Notes under the pieces: generated by a model | The model's database searches: none | Told to the model about the DNA's origin: nothing | Seen by the model: only the letters and a program-made list of their open reading frames with translations | Position numbers and translations under genes: made by a program | Part shown: positions 17,588 to 26,467 of the stretch, in pieces | Layout: every line of letters begins with the position of its first letter | Position numbering within the stretch: the first letter of the stretch is position 1 | Assembly: GCA_017475005.1 (NCBI GenBank) | Contig: JAFVGI010000051.1 | Location: forward strand, 1-32,498 | Direction of reading: 5' to 3' | Source of the DNA: Prevotella sp. | Lineage (GTDB): Bacteria; Bacteroidota; Bacteroidia; Bacteroidales; Bacteroidaceae | Length of the DNA stretch: 32,498 bases

Positions 17588-19056
17588 AAAAACAATTAAT
17601 ATACTTGATTCTTGCGTTTGTCACTCTTAATGTCAGCGCACAGATAAAACGTGAATTCCGTGGGGCATGGATACAATGTGTCAACGGCCAATTCCTTGGT
17701 ATGGGAACAGAGAAGATGCAGCAAACTCTGCTTTATCAACTCGATGAACTGCAGAAAGATGGTGTCAATGCTATTATCTTTCAGGTGCGCCCCGAATGTG
17801 ATGCCCTCTATGCTTCATCATACGAACCTTGGAGCCGCTTCCTGACTGGTCATCAGGGTACACCTCCTTCTCCCTATTGGGACCCTCTGTTCTGGATGAT
17901 AAATGAATGCCACAAACGTGGTATGGAACTGCATGCCTGGATAAATCCTTATAGGGCAAAAACAAAGAATACTACAGAGTTGGCACGTAATCACATAGCA
18001 ATGCAACGTCCAGACCTTGTATTCCCTTACGATGGTTTGTTTATACTGAATCCTGCACGTCGGGAAAACAGTACCTATATATGTAAGATCGTTGCTGACA
18101 TCCTGAGAAGATATGATGTTGACGGATTGCATATAGATGATTATTTCTACCCTTATCCTGCTCAAGGAAGTGTTATAGCTGACGAGGCAGACTATCGTTC
18201 AAACAGTTATGGCATATCAAATATTGGTGACTGGCGCAGAAACAATGTTAATATGTTCATAAAAGAACTCCACGATACAATAGAATCGATTAAACCTTGG
18301 GTGAAGTTCGGAGTATCTCCTTTCGGAATATACAGAAACCAAAGAAGTGATCCTAAAGGTTCTATGACCAACGGACTACAGAATTATGACGACCTTTATG
18401 CTGACATCATGCTGTGGGTCAACAATGGATGGATTGATTATTGTGTACCCCAGATATATTGGGAGATAGGCAATAAGGCTGCTGATTACAAGACACTCAT
18501 AAACTGGTGGACAGCAAATTGTACCAACCGTCCTCTTTATATAGGTGAGGACATAGAGAGAACTGTGAAGTTTGGTCAGCAAGCAGCAAAACGCCAGTTA
18601 CACACATCTTTATTAAACCCGTCGTCTTCTCTTTCGGGTACTGTATTATGGTATGCGAAGGCTGCTGTTGACAATGTGGGCGGATATGCTTCAAACCTGA
18701 GAAACAATTATTGGCGCTACCCTGCCCTACAGCCGCTGATGCCTTTCAAGAAAGGTGGTAATCCGGGGAAGGTAAAGAAAGTAAAACCTATATGGACAAG
18801 TGATGGATATGTACTTTTCTGGGAAGCACCAAAGACAAAAGATATACTTAGTACAGCATATAAATATGTAGTATATCGTTTCAACAGTAATGAGACAATA
18901 AATATTGAAGACCCGTCACATATTGTGGCAATAACACATAACACTTGGTATAACCTTCCATATCAGAACGGTCAAACCAAATATGTATACGTTGTTACAG
19001 CTCTTGACAGAATGAGTAATGAGAGTACAAAAGTAAAAAAGAAAGTAAAACTATAA
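17584..19056 (+). CDS. secreted GHL10-family (DUF187) glycosidase, DigH-like
   Basis: 490 residues: signal peptide 1-19 ([12 protein letters not shown]), GHL10/DUF187 catalytic barrel (about 22-385) and a fibronectin-III-like tail (about 395-490, [17 protein letters not shown]). Family motifs are [12 protein letters not shown] near the N terminus, [15 protein letters not shown] (about 63-77), [12 protein letters not shown] (about 116-127) and [13 protein letters not shown] (about 181-193); the carboxylates in the last are good catalytic candidates. The E. coli relative DigH (YddW) cleaves peptide-stripped peptidoglycan at division. Direct coupling to a class A PBP supports a cell-wall role here, rather than a dietary glycan role; that is inference. 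Confidence 0.82.
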   Translation: MKKQLIYLILAFVTLNVSAQIKREFRGAWIQCVNGQFLGMGTEKMQQTLLYQLDELQKDGVNAIIFQVRPECDALYASSYEPWSRFLTGHQGTPPSPYWDPLFWMINECHKRGMELHAWINPYRAKTKNTTELARNHIAMQRPDLVFPYDGLFILNPARRENSTYICKIVADILRRYDVDGLHIDDYFYPYPAQGSVIADEADYRSNSYGISNIGDWRRNNVNMFIKELHDTIESIKPWVKFGVSPFGIYRNQRSDPKGSMTNGLQNYDDLYADIMLWVNNGWIDYCVPQIYWEIGNKAADYKTLINWWTANCTNRPLYIGEDIERTVKFGQQAAKRQLHTSLLNPSSSLSGTVLWYAKAAVDNVGGYASNLRNNYWRYPALQPLMPFKKGGNPGKVKKVKPIWTSDGYVLFWEAPKTKDILSTAYKYVVYRFNSNETINIEDPSHIVAITHNTWYNLPYQNGQTKYVYVVTALDRMSNESTKVKKKVKL

Positions 19057-19072
19057 ATATAATTTTTATAAT

Positions 19073-20353
19073 ATGGAACGCGACAACAAAATCTTCGAGC
19101 TCATTGAGAATGAGCACCAGCGTCAGCTCAAAGGAATTGAGCTTATCGCATCAGAGAATTTCGTAAGTGATCAGGTAATGGAAGCTATGGGCTCCTATTG
19201 CACTAATAAGTATGCAGAGGGATATCCTGGCCATCGCTACTATGGCGGCTGTCAGGTAGTTGACCAGATTGAGCAGCTCGCTATCGACCGTGCTTGTGAA
19301 CTGTTTGGTGCAGAATATGCAAACGTACAGCCTCACTCAGGTGCACAGGCAAATGCTGCAGTACTTCTTGCAGTACTCAAGCCTGGCGATTGCTTCATGG
19401 GTCTTAACCTCGATCATGGAGGCCACCTTTCACATGGTTCTTTGGTAAATACATCAGGAATCCTGTATCGTCCTATCGGTTATAACCTCAACAAGGAGAC
19501 AGGACGTGTGGATTATGACGAGATGGAGAAATTGGCAAAGGAAAACAAGCCAAAACTCATCATCGGTGGTGGCTCTGCTTACTCTCGTGAGTGGGATTAT
19601 GCACGCATGAGAAAGATTGCTGACGAAGTGGGCGCTCTTCTCATGATTGATATGGCACACCCTGCAGGACTCATTGCAGCTGGACTGTTGGAGAATCCTG
19701 TAAAATATGCACACATCGTAACAACAACAACCCATAAGACTCTTCGTGGTCCTCGCGGTGGTCTTATCCTTCTCGGAAAGGACTTCGATAATCCTTGGGG
19801 ATATACTACTCCAAAGGGTGTTGTTAAGAAGATGTCTCAACTGCTTAACTCTGCAGTGTTCCCAGGACAACAGGGTGGTCCATTGGAGCATGTCATTGCT
19901 GCTAAGGCTGTTGCTTTCGGTGAGGCCCTCAAGCCAGAGTTCAAGGAATATGCTAAGCAGGTAAAGAAGAATGCATCAGTATTAGCAGACGAACTGGTAA
20001 AGCGTGGATTTACTATTGTCAGCGGTGGTACAGACAACCACTCTATGCTTGTTGACCTGCGCTCTAAATATCCTGATCTGACAGGTAAAGTTGCTGAGAA
20101 TGCGCTCGTTGCTGCAGATATCACCATAAATAAGAATATGGTGCCATTTGATACACGTTCTGCATTCCAGACATCTGGCTTCCGTCTCGGAACACCTGCT
20201 ATTACCACACGTGGTGCGAAAGAAGATCTTATGGTGAAGATTGCTGCGTGGATAGAAGAAGTGCTCAATGACCCTGAGAACGAAAACGTAATAGCAAAGG
20301 TTCGCGGTGAGGTGAATGCCGAGATGAAGAACTACCCACTCTTTGCATGGTAA
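19073..20353 (+). CDS. glyA: serine hydroxymethyltransferase
   Basis: 426 residues. The cytoplasmic PLP enzyme interconverts serine plus tetrahydrofolate with glycine plus methylene-THF, the main one-carbon source. The PLP lysine is K222 in [15 protein letters not shown]. Other signatures are [10 protein letters not shown] (23-32), [16 protein letters not shown] (45-60) and [12 protein letters not shown] (86-97). It starts 17 bp after the GHL10 gene and its stop overlaps the map ATG by 7 bp. One-carbon units feed the purine pathway that purM, earlier in the run, belongs to. Confidence 0.97.
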   Translation: MERDNKIFELIENEHQRQLKGIELIASENFVSDQVMEAMGSYCTNKYAEGYPGHRYYGGCQVVDQIEQLAIDRACELFGAEYANVQPHSGAQANAAVLLAVLKPGDCFMGLNLDHGGHLSHGSLVNTSGILYRPIGYNLNKETGRVDYDEMEKLAKENKPKLIIGGGSAYSREWDYARMRKIADEVGALLMIDMAHPAGLIAAGLLENPVKYAHIVTTTTHKTLRGPRGGLILLGKDFDNPWGYTTPKGVVKKMSQLLNSAVFPGQQGGPLEHVIAAKAVAFGEALKPEFKEYAKQVKKNASVLADELVKRGFTIVSGGTDNHSMLVDLRSKYPDLTGKVAENALVAADITINKNMVPFDTRSAFQTSGFRLGTPAITTRGAKEDLMVKIAAWIEEVLNDPENENVIAKVRGEVNAEMKNYPLFAW

Positions 20354-21213
20354 AAACAAGGAAACGTCGTTGGCACTGTCTGCCCAATCAGGAACCGACA
20401 GAGCTTGACAGAAAAATAATGTATTGGGAGGACCGTGGGAAACTCGTTCCTACACGTGACCTCATAAAGACTCCCGAACAAATAGAAGGCATCCGTCGCT
20501 CTGGTGTCATAAACACTGCAGTGCTGGATGCTGTCGAGGCTGCCATACACCCAGGCATGAATACACAGGAGATAGATGACATCTGCATGGATATGTGCAA
20601 AAAACATGATGCCATACCTGCATGCCTGGGGTATGAGGGCTTCCCGAAATCTGTGTGTACATCAATAAACGAGGTGGTTGCCCACGGCATACCAAAAGAG
20701 GAAGATATCCTTGAAGAAGGCGACATCATAAATGTTGACTTTACTACAATAAAGGATGGATATTATGCTGATGCTTCACGTATGTTCATCGTTGGTGGCA
20801 AGACAACTCCTGAAAAGGAACAGCTTGTCAGAGTAGCAAAGGAATGTCTCGAAATTGGTATGGAGGCAGCAAAGCCTTTCTGTTTTGTTGGTGATATTGG
20901 GCATGCAATAGAGAAACATGCTAAGAGATACCACTATGGTGTTGTTCGTGATTTAGCCGGACATGGTGTCGGACTGAAGTTTCATGAAGAACCCGATATC
21001 GACCACTACGGACATCGTGGTGAAGGAATGTTACTCGTTCCTGGTATGGTGTTTACTATTGAACCAATGATTAACATGGGTACATGGGAAGTATTCGTTG
21101 ATGCTGATGACCCTTATGAGTGGGAAGTCATCTCTGGCGACGAGTTGCCTTCAGCACAATGGGAGCACACATTATTAATGACAGATCATGGAGTTGAAAT
21201 CCTCACATACTGA
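20347..21213 (+). CDS. map: type I methionine aminopeptidase with N-terminal extension
   Basis: 288 residues. It removes the initiator methionine from new proteins. Metal ligands of the pita-bread fold are visible: two Asp in [17 protein letters not shown], His in [12 protein letters not shown], Glu in FTIEPM and Glu in QWEHTLLMT. Residues 1-about 40 ([13 protein letters not shown]...) are a basic extension absent from the shortest forms and resemble the linker extensions of class Ib/c enzymes, but I see no zinc-finger cysteine set. Since Bacteroidales usually carry another map near ribosomal genes, this may be a second paralogue (inference). It overlaps glyA upstream and tsaD downstream. Confidence 0.93.
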   Translation: MVKTRKRRWHCLPNQEPTELDRKIMYWEDRGKLVPTRDLIKTPEQIEGIRRSGVINTAVLDAVEAAIHPGMNTQEIDDICMDMCKKHDAIPACLGYEGFPKSVCTSINEVVAHGIPKEEDILEEGDIINVDFTTIKDGYYADASRMFIVGGKTTPEKEQLVRVAKECLEIGMEAAKPFCFVGDIGHAIEKHAKRYHYGVVRDLAGHGVGLKFHEEPDIDHYGHRGEGMLLVPGMVFTIEPMINMGTWEVFVDADDPYEWEVISGDELPSAQWEHTLLMTDHGVEILTY

Positions 21214-22231
21214 TTATATACTCGCAATAGAAAGCAGCTGCGATGATACATCAGCTGCCGTGATGCAGGGTACTACATTGCTGTCTAATGTTACGGCATC
21301 GCAGGATGTTCACAGAATATATGGTGGCGTTGTTCCTGAGTTAGCATCAAGGGCACACCAGCAGAATATTGTTCCTGTAGTAGATCACGCCCTGAAGAGC
21401 GCTGGTATTACGAAAGAACAGCTTTCTGCAATAGCCTTCACAAGAGGACCAGGACTGATGGGCTCACTTCTCGTAGGAGTGAATTTTGCAAAAGGTATGG
21501 CAGAAGCCCTCAATATCCCTCTAATAGATGTAAACCATCTGCAGGGACACGTGATGGCACACTTCATACAGGAGCCCGATAGCGAGAATACTACTCCACC
21601 ACTACCCTTTCTGTGTCTTCTCGTATCAGGTGGTAACTCGCAAATAGTAAAGGTGAATGCCTATAATGATATGGAGGTACTTGGACAGACTATCGATGAT
21701 GCTGCTGGTGAAGCAATCGATAAGTGTTCGAAGGTAATGGGACTAGGATATCCTGGAGGTCCTATTATTGACAGATTGGCACGCAAAGGAAATCCAAAGG
21801 CATATACCTTTGCAGAACCACATATACCAGGACTCAACTATAGTTTCTCTGGTCTCAAGACATCATTCCTGTATTCTATGCAGAAATGGGTAGAAGAAGA
21901 TCCTGACTTCATAGAACATCACAAGGAAGATATTGCAGCATCCCTAGAATGGACAATTGTTGATATCCTGATGAAAAAACTGAAACTGGCTGTTAAGCAG
22001 ACAGGTATTAAACATGTTGCTGTAGCTGGTGGTGTGTCTGCAAATAATGGACTTCGTAACGCTTTTCATGATTATGCAAAAAGGTATGGATGGACTATAT
22101 ATATCCCAAAGTTCTCATACACCACAGATAATGCCGCAATGATTGGCTGTGTCGCTACATTCAAACTAAAGGACAAAGACTTCTGCCCTATTGATGCACC
22201 AGCATTCTCGAAGGTTACTTTCGCTAATTGA
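21188..22231 (+). CDS. tsaD: tRNA N6-threonylcarbamoyladenosine transferase subunit
   Basis: 347 residues. With TsaB and TsaE it transfers threonylcarbamoyl from TC-AMP to A37 of tRNAs reading ANN codons. The ASKHA N-terminal motif ILAIESSCDDTSAAV (11-25) and metal-binding HLQGHVMAH (about 118-126) are present, as are PFLCLLVSGGNSQIV (about 141-155) and the C-terminal VAGGVSANNGLR (about 280-291) and YTTDNAAMIG. The ATG at 21188 lies inside map, giving a 26-bp overlap. With miaA, this is the second A37-modifying enzyme in the run. Confidence 0.97.
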   Translation: MELKSSHTDYILAIESSCDDTSAAVMQGTTLLSNVTASQDVHRIYGGVVPELASRAHQQNIVPVVDHALKSAGITKEQLSAIAFTRGPGLMGSLLVGVNFAKGMAEALNIPLIDVNHLQGHVMAHFIQEPDSENTTPPLPFLCLLVSGGNSQIVKVNAYNDMEVLGQTIDDAAGEAIDKCSKVMGLGYPGGPIIDRLARKGNPKAYTFAEPHIPGLNYSFSGLKTSFLYSMQKWVEEDPDFIEHHKEDIAASLEWTIVDILMKKLKLAVKQTGIKHVAVAGGVSANNGLRNAFHDYAKRYGWTIYIPKFSYTTDNAAMIGCVATFKLKDKDFCPIDAPAFSKVTFAN

Positions 22232-22271
22232 GAAAAGAGAATTTGAAATACAACTTTTAAAATATATAAAA

Positions 22272-22811
22272 ATGGAATTTGAAAACAAGGTATTAAGTAA
22301 GATTATACTCGAGAAATTATACGAGAGTGGTAAGAGCATCGCTACTGCAGAGTCATGCACATCAGGAAAGATTGGCGAAGTAATCACCTCTACCCCAGGT
22401 GCTTCTGCATACTATAAAGGTGGTACCATTTGTTATTCCAACTTTGCCAAGACAAAAGTGCTTGGTATTGATGCAAACCTCATTGAGGAGAAGAATGCAG
22501 TTTCCGAGGAAGTGGCATGTGAGATGGTAAAAGGTGTTATTGACCTAATGGAAGCTGATTATGCTATTGCTACTACGGGCTTTGCAGGTCCTGGTGCCGA
22601 CCCTGGTTTTAAGGTCGGAACTATTTGGATTGCCTATGGTTCCAGAGATGATATCCGCACCCTGCTGATAGAAGAAGATGAGGGACGTGAAGAGAATCTC
22701 AGAAATGCCACAGCCAAGGCTCTACAGCTATTTGTAGAATATCTTCGTGAGATTTATCCAGATCCAACAGACTTTGATTCTGTACCAAAGCCTGGGGATA
22801 ATCTCGACTAG
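22272..22811 (+). CDS. CinA C-terminal-type nicotinamide-nucleotide amidase
   Basis: 179 residues from the ATG at 22272; the frame is open further upstream, but that part would overlap tsaD and is not family-like. It is the stand-alone CinA C-terminal domain (PncC type), which deamidates nicotinamide mononucleotide to nicotinate mononucleotide in pyridine-nucleotide recycling. Motifs: TAESCTSGKIGE with the catalytic serine in SC(T)SG, PGASAYYKGGTICYSN, and TTGFAGPGADPGFKVGTIWIA. No N-terminal MoCF domain is present. It is last in the plus-strand run and convergent with the SGNH hydrolase, whose stop is 16 bp away. Confidence 0.88.
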   Translation: MEFENKVLSKIILEKLYESGKSIATAESCTSGKIGEVITSTPGASAYYKGGTICYSNFAKTKVLGIDANLIEEKNAVSEEVACEMVKGVIDLMEADYAIATTGFAGPGADPGFKVGTIWIAYGSRDDIRTLLIEEDEGREENLRNATAKALQLFVEYLREIYPDPTDFDSVPKPGDNLD

Positions 22812-22826
22812 GATTATTTATATCGT

Positions 22827-23528
22827 TTAGAAATTCTTTTCAAACCATGTCCTACCAACTGGTAGGAAGAGATTGTGGCCTGTTTCATTAAGGTGTGCTG
22901 TGTCTGTTCCCTTACCTCCCTGGAAGTATTTTTTGCGGAACTCTACGTCACGCACCTTTATGATGCAGGCATTATCATAATTCCACAGCACTGGAATTTT
23001 ATACTTCTTGCATACCTTCTTTATTATGTTACAAACATCCGCAAAGCCGGGTCTGTCAACATACCAGGGGGTAACAAAACCTATCTGTGCTTTCGGACAT
23101 AATGTCTTGATTCCCTTAATCATAGTCACAAGGGAATCCTTGAACATCTTAAGAGAATCTTTGTACATCTTAGGATTGTTCACTGCTCGTGCCACCATAT
23201 CAGCATCATTATGTCCTGCAATGATAATGACATAATCAGCATTAGGCTCCATCGCCTTATAACGTTGCCACATAGCAGGCCCGAAATTCCATTTGCCATC
23301 ATGGGTCCTGTCAAAGGCTATACATGACCCGTTCTTGCCATAGTTGTTGTAAGTAAAGCCTTTCTCCTGAGCCAGTTTATAGTGCCATGCCTCTGTATAG
23401 GGACAACGATGGTTGGCAACATAAGAGTCACCTATAATATTAAAAATCTTCTGCCCTTTTACAGCAATAAATGCTGCACCCATTAAGATGCAGCATATGA
23501 TAATACGAATTCTCATTAAATATCTCAC
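22827..23528 (-). CDS. secreted SGNH/GDSL hydrolase
   Basis: 233 residues (a Met at position 5 is an alternative start), signal peptide about 1-25. SGNH blocks: nucleophile S35 in IIGDSYVAN, GKNGS (64-68), GHND (105-108) with the oxyanion Asn, and D209-x-x-H212 in TDTAHLNETGH. Such enzymes are secreted esterases, often deacetylating glycans. Its place behind uxaA and a LacI-type regulator suggests removal of acetyl or other esters from uronic-acid-containing polysaccharide; that is inference from context only. Confidence 0.82.
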   Translation of the reverse strand: MRYLMRIRIIICCILMGAAFIAVKGQKIFNIIGDSYVANHRCPYTEAWHYKLAQEKGFTYNNYGKNGSCIAFDRTHDGKWNFGPAMWQRYKAMEPNADYVIIIAGHNDADMVARAVNNPKMYKDSLKMFKDSLVTMIKGIKTLCPKAQIGFVTPWYVDRPGFADVCNIIKKVCKKYKIPVLWNYDNACIIKVRDVEFRKKYFQGGKGTDTAHLNETGHNLFLPVGRTWFEKNF

Positions 23529-23535
23529 TTTATTC

Positions 23536-23563
23536 TTTAACCGTTAACCGATAACCGTTAACC
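23536..23563. repeat. heptamer array E (4 units)
   Basis: Units TTTAACC, GTTAACC, GATAACC, GTTAACC fill the 46-bp spacer between uxaA (stop near 23575) and the SGNH hydrolase start (23528). GTTAACC is shared with array C, on a different operon. Confidence 0.85.
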
Positions 23564-23574
23564 ATTATTCATAA

Positions 23575-25068
23575 CTAAAGCGTCACTCCATTCTTAAAGA
23601 TGGATATCTCCTGATAACCATTTATCTCATTCTTTGCTTTCTCACCAGAAGCCACAGCAAGAACTTTATCAATAAATTCTGCAGTCAGTTCTTTCATGGT
23701 CTTTTTGTCAACCAACTGTCCTGCATTGAAATCTATCCAGTTATTCTTGCGATTATACAGGTCATTGTTTGTGGATATCTTCATTGTTGGTACGAAGGTA
23801 CCGAATGGTGTTCCTCTTCCTGTTGAGAACAATACGAGATGACATCCTGCTGATGCTAATGCTGTAGCAGCAACAAGATCATTACCTGGTGCTGATAACA
23901 GATTCAATCCGTTAACCTTCAAGCGGTCTCCATACTCCAATACACCACTCACTGGAGCTCTGCCACATTTTTGTGTGCATCCTAAGGCCTTGTCTTCCAA
24001 TGTTGATATACCACCAGCCTTATTACCTGGTGAAGGATTCTCACCTACTGGTTCTCCATGTGACAGGAAATATTCCTTGAAGTTATTGATAAGAGATACT
24101 GTCTGGTCAAATAACTCCTTTGTCTCACAACGATTCATAAGAATTGTCTCTGCACCAAACATCTCAGGCACTTCTGTAAGAATAGATGTTCCACCCTGTG
24201 CTACAAGCCAGTCGGAGAATTCTCCCTCAAGTGGATTTGCTGTAATACCAGAGAGACCGTCTGAACCACCGCACTTCAGTCCTACACGTAACTTTGAAAC
24301 AGGAACATCAACACGCTTGTCCTCTTTTGCAATGTTATAAATACCACGTAAAATGTTCATGCAGTATTCTGTTTCGTCACCTTCAACTTTTTGTGTGACA
24401 ACCAGCTTTATGCGATCTTTGTCATAGTCACCGAGCATTTCCATAAAGGCATCCGGCTGGTTGTTCTCACAACCTAATGAGAGAACCAATACTCCACCAG
24501 CATTTGGATGAAGAACGATGTCGCGCAGAATCTTTCGTGTTGACTCATGGTCTTCTGACAACTGGGAGCATCCATAGTTATGATTCCATGCATGAACACC
24601 ATCAATACCTTGCAGACCGGTTTCCTGCTTGAGGGTGTTTGCCAGACGTTCTGCTATACCATTAACGCATCCTACAGTAGGTACAATCCAAATCTCGTTA
24701 CGTACTCCGATATCACCGTTCTTACGAACATATCCCTTAAAAGTCCTGTCCTCCTTCGCTATTGTCAGCTTTTCGTTTACGGGATTATAGGTGTATTCTA
24801 GGGTGCCGGCAAGATTTGTCTTAAGATTATTCTCATTAACCCACTCTCCGGCTTTCAGGGCTTTTCGTGCATGACCTATAGGATAACCGTATTTAATTAT
24901 ATCTTCTCCTTCTGCCTTGTCAGTAAGCAATACTTTGTGTCCCTGAGGGGTGTCTTGAAGTAAAATGACGGTTTTTCCGTCAACATTGATTTCCTCCCCC
25001 TTCTTCATTGGCTGCAGACACACAACAACAGAGTCAGCAGGATTGATTTTCAAAAATTTCTGTTCCAT
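23575..25068 (-). CDS. uxaA: altronate dehydratase
   Basis: 497 residues. It dehydrates D-altronate to 2-keto-3-deoxygluconate in galacturonate catabolism. Residues 1-about 95 are the SAF/UxaA N-terminal domain (SVVVCLQPMKKGEEI, YGYPIGHARKALKAGEWV) and the rest is the UxaA C-terminal domain (GYVRKNGDIGVRNEIW, VHAWNHNYGCSQ, LKCGGSDGLSGITANP, GCTQKCGRAPV). Histidines and cysteines suit the iron/metal-dependent mechanism. The product is the substrate of KdgK, encoded divergently nearby. It lies 94 bp downstream of the LacI-type regulator on the same strand. Confidence 0.94.
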   Translation of the reverse strand: MEQKFLKINPADSVVVCLQPMKKGEEINVDGKTVILLQDTPQGHKVLLTDKAEGEDIIKYGYPIGHARKALKAGEWVNENNLKTNLAGTLEYTYNPVNEKLTIAKEDRTFKGYVRKNGDIGVRNEIWIVPTVGCVNGIAERLANTLKQETGLQGIDGVHAWNHNYGCSQLSEDHESTRKILRDIVLHPNAGGVLVLSLGCENNQPDAFMEMLGDYDKDRIKLVVTQKVEGDETEYCMNILRGIYNIAKEDKRVDVPVSKLRVGLKCGGSDGLSGITANPLEGEFSDWLVAQGGTSILTEVPEMFGAETILMNRCETKELFDQTVSLINNFKEYFLSHGEPVGENPSPGNKAGGISTLEDKALGCTQKCGRAPVSGVLEYGDRLKVNGLNLLSAPGNDLVAATALASAGCHLVLFSTGRGTPFGTFVPTMKISTNNDLYNRKNNWIDFNAGQLVDKKTMKELTAEFIDKVLAVASGEKAKNEINGYQEISIFKNGVTL

Positions 25069-25112
25069 TTCTAATTAGTCAGTTTTATAATAGTATTTAT
25101 ATCTCTTAATTC

Positions 25113-25168
25113 AATAACCAATAACCAATAACCAATAACCAATAACCTATAAACTTTAACCGTTAAAT
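25113..25168. repeat. heptamer array F (8 units)
   Basis: Five AATAACC units, then TATAAAC, TTTAACC and GTTAAAT, in unbroken 7-bp register. It covers most of the lacI-uxaA spacer and supplies the TAA stop of the regulator (25163-25165). Unit sequence changes along the array but the period does not. Confidence 0.88.
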
Positions 25169-26230
25169 CTGTGTTCTGCGATAGAAAGCCATATTCTCCC
25201 TTGCCAGTATCTCTATCGGCATATAGTTTACAGGAGTGACATTACGCTTCAGCACAACAGCTCTTACAAGAGCATCGACACTGTAGTATCCCTGCTGGTA
25301 TCCATGCTGCGCTATGATGAAAGAAATACTTCCTTCATTAAGACATCTGGCGTTCTTCTCAACCATATCATAACCCATTATCTGAATATTGCGCCTGTTT
25401 GTCTGTAACAGGAAATCACCAACCAGATGAGCTTTGGAATTCATCGTGATACAATGGTGTGTCTTAGGATGGGTAGAGAAATATTTCTCCAATATAACCT
25501 GATTCTGCTTCTTCGTATTTTGATACGGCAAGTCCAGTGTGTTTATCTTTACATCAGGAAAATGGTCTGTCATATAGTGACGGAATCCCACCTCACGGTT
25601 ATCCTGCTGTTTCGATGCAACATTCTTTCCATCCAATGTCTGCTTCATCAGCATTATCTCAGTTTCCTTCGATGCTATGAGCATTAGCATCTTTGCAGCA
25701 AAGTATCCTGATGCAAAAGAATCCTGACCATAGAATGCCAATGGCCTTAAATCAGGCAGATAAGAATCCAGCAAGACAAAAGGAATGTTCCTCTCATGTA
25801 GTTCATCTGTGAAAACACGAGTATAATCTAGCTTTGATGGCACAATAGCAACACCGTCAGGATTTGAATCCAATATCCTTTCATATTGTTCCTGGAACGA
25901 TTTAACATCATTGCGCACATAGTACAGATGATTAATGTGCACATTGAAATCCTTTCGTGCCTCACAACATTTCTTCTGCCCCTCTTCGACTTCTGACCAA
26001 TATGCTTCGCTGTCATGTCGAGGCATGAGGCATATAAATTCGTATCGTTTATTGGATGCCAGTGCGCTGGCATAAGCATTGGGTTCATAATTCATCTCCT
26101 CCAATGCTGCCTTTACTTTAGCTAGAGCTTTTTTCGAGACATTAGGACGGTTGTGTAGTACCCTGTCAACCGTTCCTGACGATACACCTGCTCTCTCAGC
26201 AATGTCTTTTATCGTAATACGTTCATTCAT
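25163..26230 (-). CDS. LacI-family transcriptional regulator
   Basis: 355 residues. The N-terminal LacI helix-turn-helix is clear (ITIKDIAERAGVSSGTVDRVL, 5-25) with hinge helix NAYASALASN (about 56-65). The rest is a periplasmic-binding-like sugar-sensing domain (YEFICLMPRHDSEAYWSEVEE onward, GYDMVEKNARCLNEGSISFI). It is divergent from kdgK across a 237-bp spacer and co-directional with uxaA, so it probably controls both sugar-acid units. A 9-bp inverted repeat at 26367-26392 is a candidate operator. The inducer is likely a uronate intermediate; inference. Confidence 0.9.
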   Translation of the reverse strand: MNERITIKDIAERAGVSSGTVDRVLHNRPNVSKKALAKVKAALEEMNYEPNAYASALASNKRYEFICLMPRHDSEAYWSEVEEGQKKCCEARKDFNVHINHLYYVRNDVKSFQEQYERILDSNPDGVAIVPSKLDYTRVFTDELHERNIPFVLLDSYLPDLRPLAFYGQDSFASGYFAAKMLMLIASKETEIMLMKQTLDGKNVASKQQDNREVGFRHYMTDHFPDVKINTLDLPYQNTKKQNQVILEKYFSTHPKTHHCITMNSKAHLVGDFLLQTNRRNIQIMGYDMVEKNARCLNEGSISFIIAQHGYQQGYYSVDALVRAVVLKRNVTPVNYMPIEILARENMAFYRRTQI

Positions 26231-26293
26231 TGTCCCTGTGTTTTAGTTTAAATTCTATTGTGAGTGTTGTTACGGTTTTAGAGAAAATCGCAA

Positions 26294-26301
26294 CAAATGT
26301 A
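26294..26301 (-). promoter_or_regulatory. -7 box of the lacI-uxaA unit
   Basis: On the minus strand TACATTTG matches TAnnTTTG, 64 bp before the regulator ATG. No good -33 element is seen. Confidence 0.42.
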
Positions 26302-26366
26302 GTAATTTTTTATGAATTGTTTATTACACAATGCAAAATTTTGATGTACACACAGTGAAAATATGT

Positions 26367-26392
26367 TAATTGTAACCTAGATATTACAATTA
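26367..26392. promoter_or_regulatory. inverted repeat, candidate operator
   Basis: Arms TAATTGTAA (26367-26375) and TTACAATTA (26384-26392) are perfect inverted repeats with an 8-bp spacer. They overlap the -33 region of the kdgK promoter, a place where binding would block polymerase. It lacks the central CG common in LacI-family operators, so the cognate protein is uncertain. Confidence 0.45.
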
Positions 26393-26408
26393 TTCAATTG
26401 TTTATTGT

Positions 26409-26416
26409 TACCTTTG
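26409..26416 (+). promoter_or_regulatory. -7 box of kdgK-eda
   Basis: TACCTTTG matches TAnnTTTG and lies 52 bp before the kdgK ATG. The same octamer forms the -7 box at 7575-7582. The -33 region is weak and lies in the inverted repeat. Confidence 0.55.
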
Positions 26417-26467
26417 CAGACAAATGCATATAATATAAACCTCTAAAACTAACTTTTTTAATCAAAA

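Noticed and set aside
22850-22867. An 8-bp inverted repeat (TCCTACCA/TGGTAGGA) as terminator between the converging genes.
   Set aside because: Its loop is only two bases, it has no U tract, and it lies inside the SGNH coding sequence.
25113-25168. A CRISPR array or minisatellite with spacers.
   Set aside because: Units are 7 bp and directly contiguous with no spacers and no cas genes.
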